Shown: one piece after another, positions 5,413-7,284 of the stretch
How positions within the stretch are numbered: position 1 is the stretch's first letter
Layout of the letters: each line of letters opens with the position of its first letter
Assembly: GCA_026982835.1 (NCBI GenBank)
Contig: JALSGI010000961.1
Coordinates: 1-7,284 of the forward strand
Reading direction: 5' to 3'
Length of the DNA stretch: 7,284 nt
Source of the DNA: Planctomycetota bacterium
GTDB lineage: Bacteria > Planctomycetota > Planctomycetia > Pirellulales > S012-138
Translations under genes and position numbers: made by a program
The notes under the pieces: model-generated
Databases searched by the model: none
Seen by the model: only the letters and a program-made list of their open reading frames with translations
Told to the model about the DNA's origin: nothing

Positions 5413-7124
5413 GGCACACCCCGCAAGGCCTTGAGAGTCGCTGCCAACAACTCCGGATAGTGTTTGGCCACCCTTTCTGGGTCTTCGTAAAGTTCTTCCA
5501 AAGTTATTGTAGCCACCTCGGTCGTGCCGGTCGAGTAAACCTTGCCCTGGTAGTCCCGAATCCATTGACCCCCGTCGGTTCGCTCCTTGTAGTATTCTTC
5601 GTCTGTATAATCCTCACCTTGCAACCTCTTTGGCAAGGCCCCTCGGGTGGCCCGGGCATAGAACTCCTGGAGTTTCTGCTTGGCCCCTGGAACATAGCTT
5701 TCCACATGATGGACGATTTCATGCACGGCATCGGCCACGCGGCTTGTTTGCGTGAGATAAACCTTGTCTTGGGCATAGTGAGGACGATGGGACATATTGG
5801 GGTCCATCGGCTCATCGACCAGCTCCAGTTCCGGGATTGCCCGGGCCAGGTCCTGGTCGATGAGAGCCTCGACGAAGCGGGCCGCATCTTCCAGGTCGCT
5901 GCGGAACTGCCGGGGAAGCTGCTTTACTTTCAGCACATTGCGCCCAGCATTCGGATGGCGTATCGCATCCAGGATGGCTTCCCGTTGCGCTCTTTCCAGC
6001 TCCAGGTTCACTTGCTCAAGGCGTTTCAGGAGAGCGGCGCGCACTTCGTCGGGCAGCTTTTCTGCTTGCTGGGAGAGCTTTTCCAAGCGTTTCTTCCGCC
6101 TGCGGTAGTAAGCCGTGCGTCGCTGGATTTCCCGGGCGGCTTGTTCCACAGGGCGGCCGGACCGGGCATAGGTCTCCCGCAGCTTCTTTTCTCGCTGCGT
6201 AAGACGCGAAATGCTTGCCAGTTGTTCAAGAGCCTGCTTTGCCCGGGGGTGCTCCAGGGGATCAGGCGGACGGCTCCGTTTGCGGACAGGTGGGGAAGGC
6301 TTTTTCTGCTGCGGTTTTTGGCGTCCCTGCTGGGGATTTTTCTTGCGGTGCTTGCGTTTTTTGCGCCGCCTGGTCGGTTCGGGCTCCTCGGCCCCCGGTT
6401 CCAGAAACCCGAGCCGGGAAACCTGCTGGTAGGCCACCCGCTGCCGTAAGAGCTGCTTCTGTAGTTCGGCACGACGCCGCACCCGTTGCTGCGGCTCTTC
6501 GGCCAGCAGGTCCGCCAAGCTCATCAAGTTGCCCTGCGGATCGATGAAATCTTCCCAATCCGGTTCCCGGCCCAGGAGTTCTTTCATCCGCCGGTAGCGC
6601 TGCGCGCCGACGGCCTGCTGGCGCTGCTTGGTGCCGGCCTTTTGCCACCACTGGGCCATGTCGTCCACGTCCGGAACCAGCCCCTGGGCCTGGGCCTTTT
6701 CCCATTCCTGATCGGCTTGCTGCCAAAACTCCGGCGCGATCTTTTTTGGTGGCCGCAGCACTGGCACGGCCATGCAGCGGCAGTTGGGCTCGTCGGGCAG
6801 ATCGGGCAGCAGCTCCCCCTGGGAGCTTCGATATTCCCCGTCCGGCCCCTGGCGGTAAAGTCGGCCGTGTCGGGCCGCGTGGTGCGGTCGGGTGTTCTGG
6901 TCCAGCACGGCCACCACCTGGAAGGCGGCCAGAAGTTCTCCGCCCATCCGCCGGGTGGCCTCCAGCGTGGCCCGCTCCTGCACCCGCGAGGCCTCGGTGC
7001 GGGCGATCCGCTGGGCTTTCCAGGCCAGCCCGTCGGCCAAGGGCTGAAGCCGCCTGCGCAACTGCGGCAGGTCCTCTCCCTGGGAGATGCCCTGGGTCAG
7101 CTCCGTGGCCATTGCCGCGGCCAC
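5409..7124 (-). CDS. MuF-like phage head-morphogenesis domain fused to a zincin-like domain, probably 5'-truncated
   Basis: The gene encodes 571 aa from GTG at 7124; an in-frame ATG at 7112 is an alternative, and neither has a clear ribosome-binding site. Residues 1-125 form a phage Mu gpF-like (PF04233-type) domain. Its marks are IARTEASR at 40-47, LDQNTRPHHAARHGRLY at 74-90, and the closing PNCRC at 113-117. Residues 130-245 are helical. Residues 251-285 form a very basic K/R/P/Q linker. Residues 291-385 look like coiled coil. The C-terminal domain (about 395-571) has VHEIVHHVE with the zincin motif HExxH (H468, E469, H472), and TTEVATITLEELYEDPE, where E536 is a likely third metal ligand. 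MuF proteins normally sit in the capsid; C-terminal toxins on them form MuF polymorphic toxins. Open frame continues upstream to a stop at 7211-7209 with no usable start, so the native N-terminus seems lost. No other phage gene is visible. Confidence 0.82.
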   Translation of the reverse strand: MAAAMATELTQGISQGEDLPQLRRRLQPLADGLAWKAQRIARTEASRVQERATLEATRRMGGELLAAFQVVAVLDQNTRPHHAARHGRLYRQGPDGEYRSSQGELLPDLPDEPNCRCMAVPVLRPPKKIAPEFWQQADQEWEKAQAQGLVPDVDDMAQWWQKAGTKQRQQAVGAQRYRRMKELLGREPDWEDFIDPQGNLMSLADLLAEEPQQRVRRRAELQKQLLRQRVAYQQVSRLGFLEPGAEEPEPTRRRKKRKHRKKNPQQGRQKPQQKKPSPPVRKRSRPPDPLEHPRAKQALEQLASISRLTQREKKLRETYARSGRPVEQAAREIQRRTAYYRRRKKRLEKLSQQAEKLPDEVRAALLKRLEQVNLELERAQREAILDAIRHPNAGRNVLKVKQLPRQFRSDLEDAARFVEALIDQDLARAIPELELVDEPMDPNMSHRPHYAQDKVYLTQTSRVADAVHEIVHHVESYVPGAKQKLQEFYARATRGALPKRLQGEDYTDEEYYKERTDGGQWIRDYQGKVYSTGTTEVATITLEELYEDPERVAKHYPELLAATLKALRGVP

Positions 7125-7194
7125 GGGACGGCTCCAGCTTTGCAGCCGCTCGGCCGGGGGTTGCGGCTCGCCGGTTGTGTGCGTTCTCGGAACA

Positions 7195-7219
7195 GCGAGC
7201 CGCGAGTGTCAACTCGCGG
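7195..7219 (-). repeat. REP-like palindrome, copy 1
   Basis: On the minus strand an 8-bp stem, CCGCGAGT with ACTCGCGG, closes a TGAC loop and is followed by a GCTCGC tail. It shares its layout with the copy at 7257-7281: stem, TGAC core, stem, then GCTCGC. The TGA of the core forms the in-frame stop at 7211-7209 that ends the MuF frame on its 5' side. Such short palindromes with conserved loop and tail resemble REP elements moved by RAYT-type transposases. No such transposase gene is in view. Confidence 0.65.
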
Positions 7220-7256
7220 AGCCAATCTGCAAGTCAGCGCGTGTTTTTCATTGTCT

Positions 7257-7281
7257 CCGGGAGCTGACGCTCCCGGCTCGC
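7257..7281 (+). repeat. REP-like palindrome, copy 2, inverted
   Basis: On the plus strand CCGGGAG with CTCCCGG forms a 7-bp stem around CTGACG, followed by GCTCGC. Against copy 1 the third stem pair from the loop side is changed on both arms (C-G to G-C), so pairing is kept. The two copies point in opposite directions with 37 bp between them, the arrangement of a REP doublet. The element runs to the window edge. Confidence 0.65.
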
Positions 7282-7284
7282 GGT

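Noticed and set aside
5460..6449. Plus-strand 329-codon open frame with hydrophobic stretches
   Set aside because: It is antisense to the MuF-zincin gene. The hydrophobic runs mirror Lys/Glu/Arg-rich codons on the other strand and no transporter motif is present.
6262..7212. Minus-strand 316-codon open frame that spans the REP-like element
   Set aside because: It reads the MuF region in the wrong frame and has Ala/Gly/Arg-rich shadow composition, whereas the chosen frame shows ARTE, PNCRC and HExxH motifs.

Overview
The window is GC-rich DNA with genes on both strands, mostly on the minus strand. It most resembles a planctomycete, probably of the Pirellulales type. This rests on recognising the 241-aa protein at 850-1575 as a planctomycete-style conserved protein (DUF6690-like, from memory), on the thioredoxin-protease fusion, on the small BON and STAS proteins, and on long intergenic stretches full of GC-rich hairpin repeats. 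No rRNA, tRNA or CRISPR array is visible, and the taxonomic call is an inference.

Left part (1-1575): two minus-strand genes. One encodes a small secreted protein (223-675) and the other a membrane-anchored or secreted DUF6690-like protein (850-1575). A possible extended -10 promoter at 46-54 points off the left edge. A 15-nt T-rich motif occurs once downstream of each of these two genes, in the same orientation.

Middle (1576-4473): a 326-bp divergent gap, then a short plus-strand BON-domain gene (1902-2186). Its last 16 bp overlap, tail to tail, a minus-strand STAS-domain gene (2171-2545). A minus-strand 534-aa protein follows (2869-4473). It carries an N-terminal thioredoxin domain (WCGPC) joined to a trypsin-like serine protease domain with a visible His/Asp/Ser triad. 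Its strong ribosome-binding site is partly inside a 14-bp perfect palindrome.

Structured gap (4474-5109): about 640 bp without a convincing gene. It holds a weak candidate promoter, a G-rich 16-nt tandem repeat, two inverted arrays of 7-nt repeats, a strong intrinsic terminator for minus-strand transcription, and a 24-bp imperfect inverted repeat.

Right part (5110-7284): a two-gene minus-strand unit joined by a 4-bp ATGA overlap. The upstream gene encodes a phage Mu gpF-like (MuF) head-morphogenesis domain fused through a very basic linker to a C-terminal zincin-like domain with HEIVH. The downstream gene encodes an unrecognised 100-aa protein. This matches the layout of MuF polymorphic toxins, which are effectors carried by a phage capsid-type domain and followed by a small immunity gene, and it is the best candidate here for an undescribed system. 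The 5' end of the MuF gene looks cut off. Plausible coding sequence continues upstream of the first usable start and then runs into a REP-like palindrome whose core supplies an in-frame stop. A second copy of that palindrome, inverted and with compensatory stem changes, lies at the window edge.
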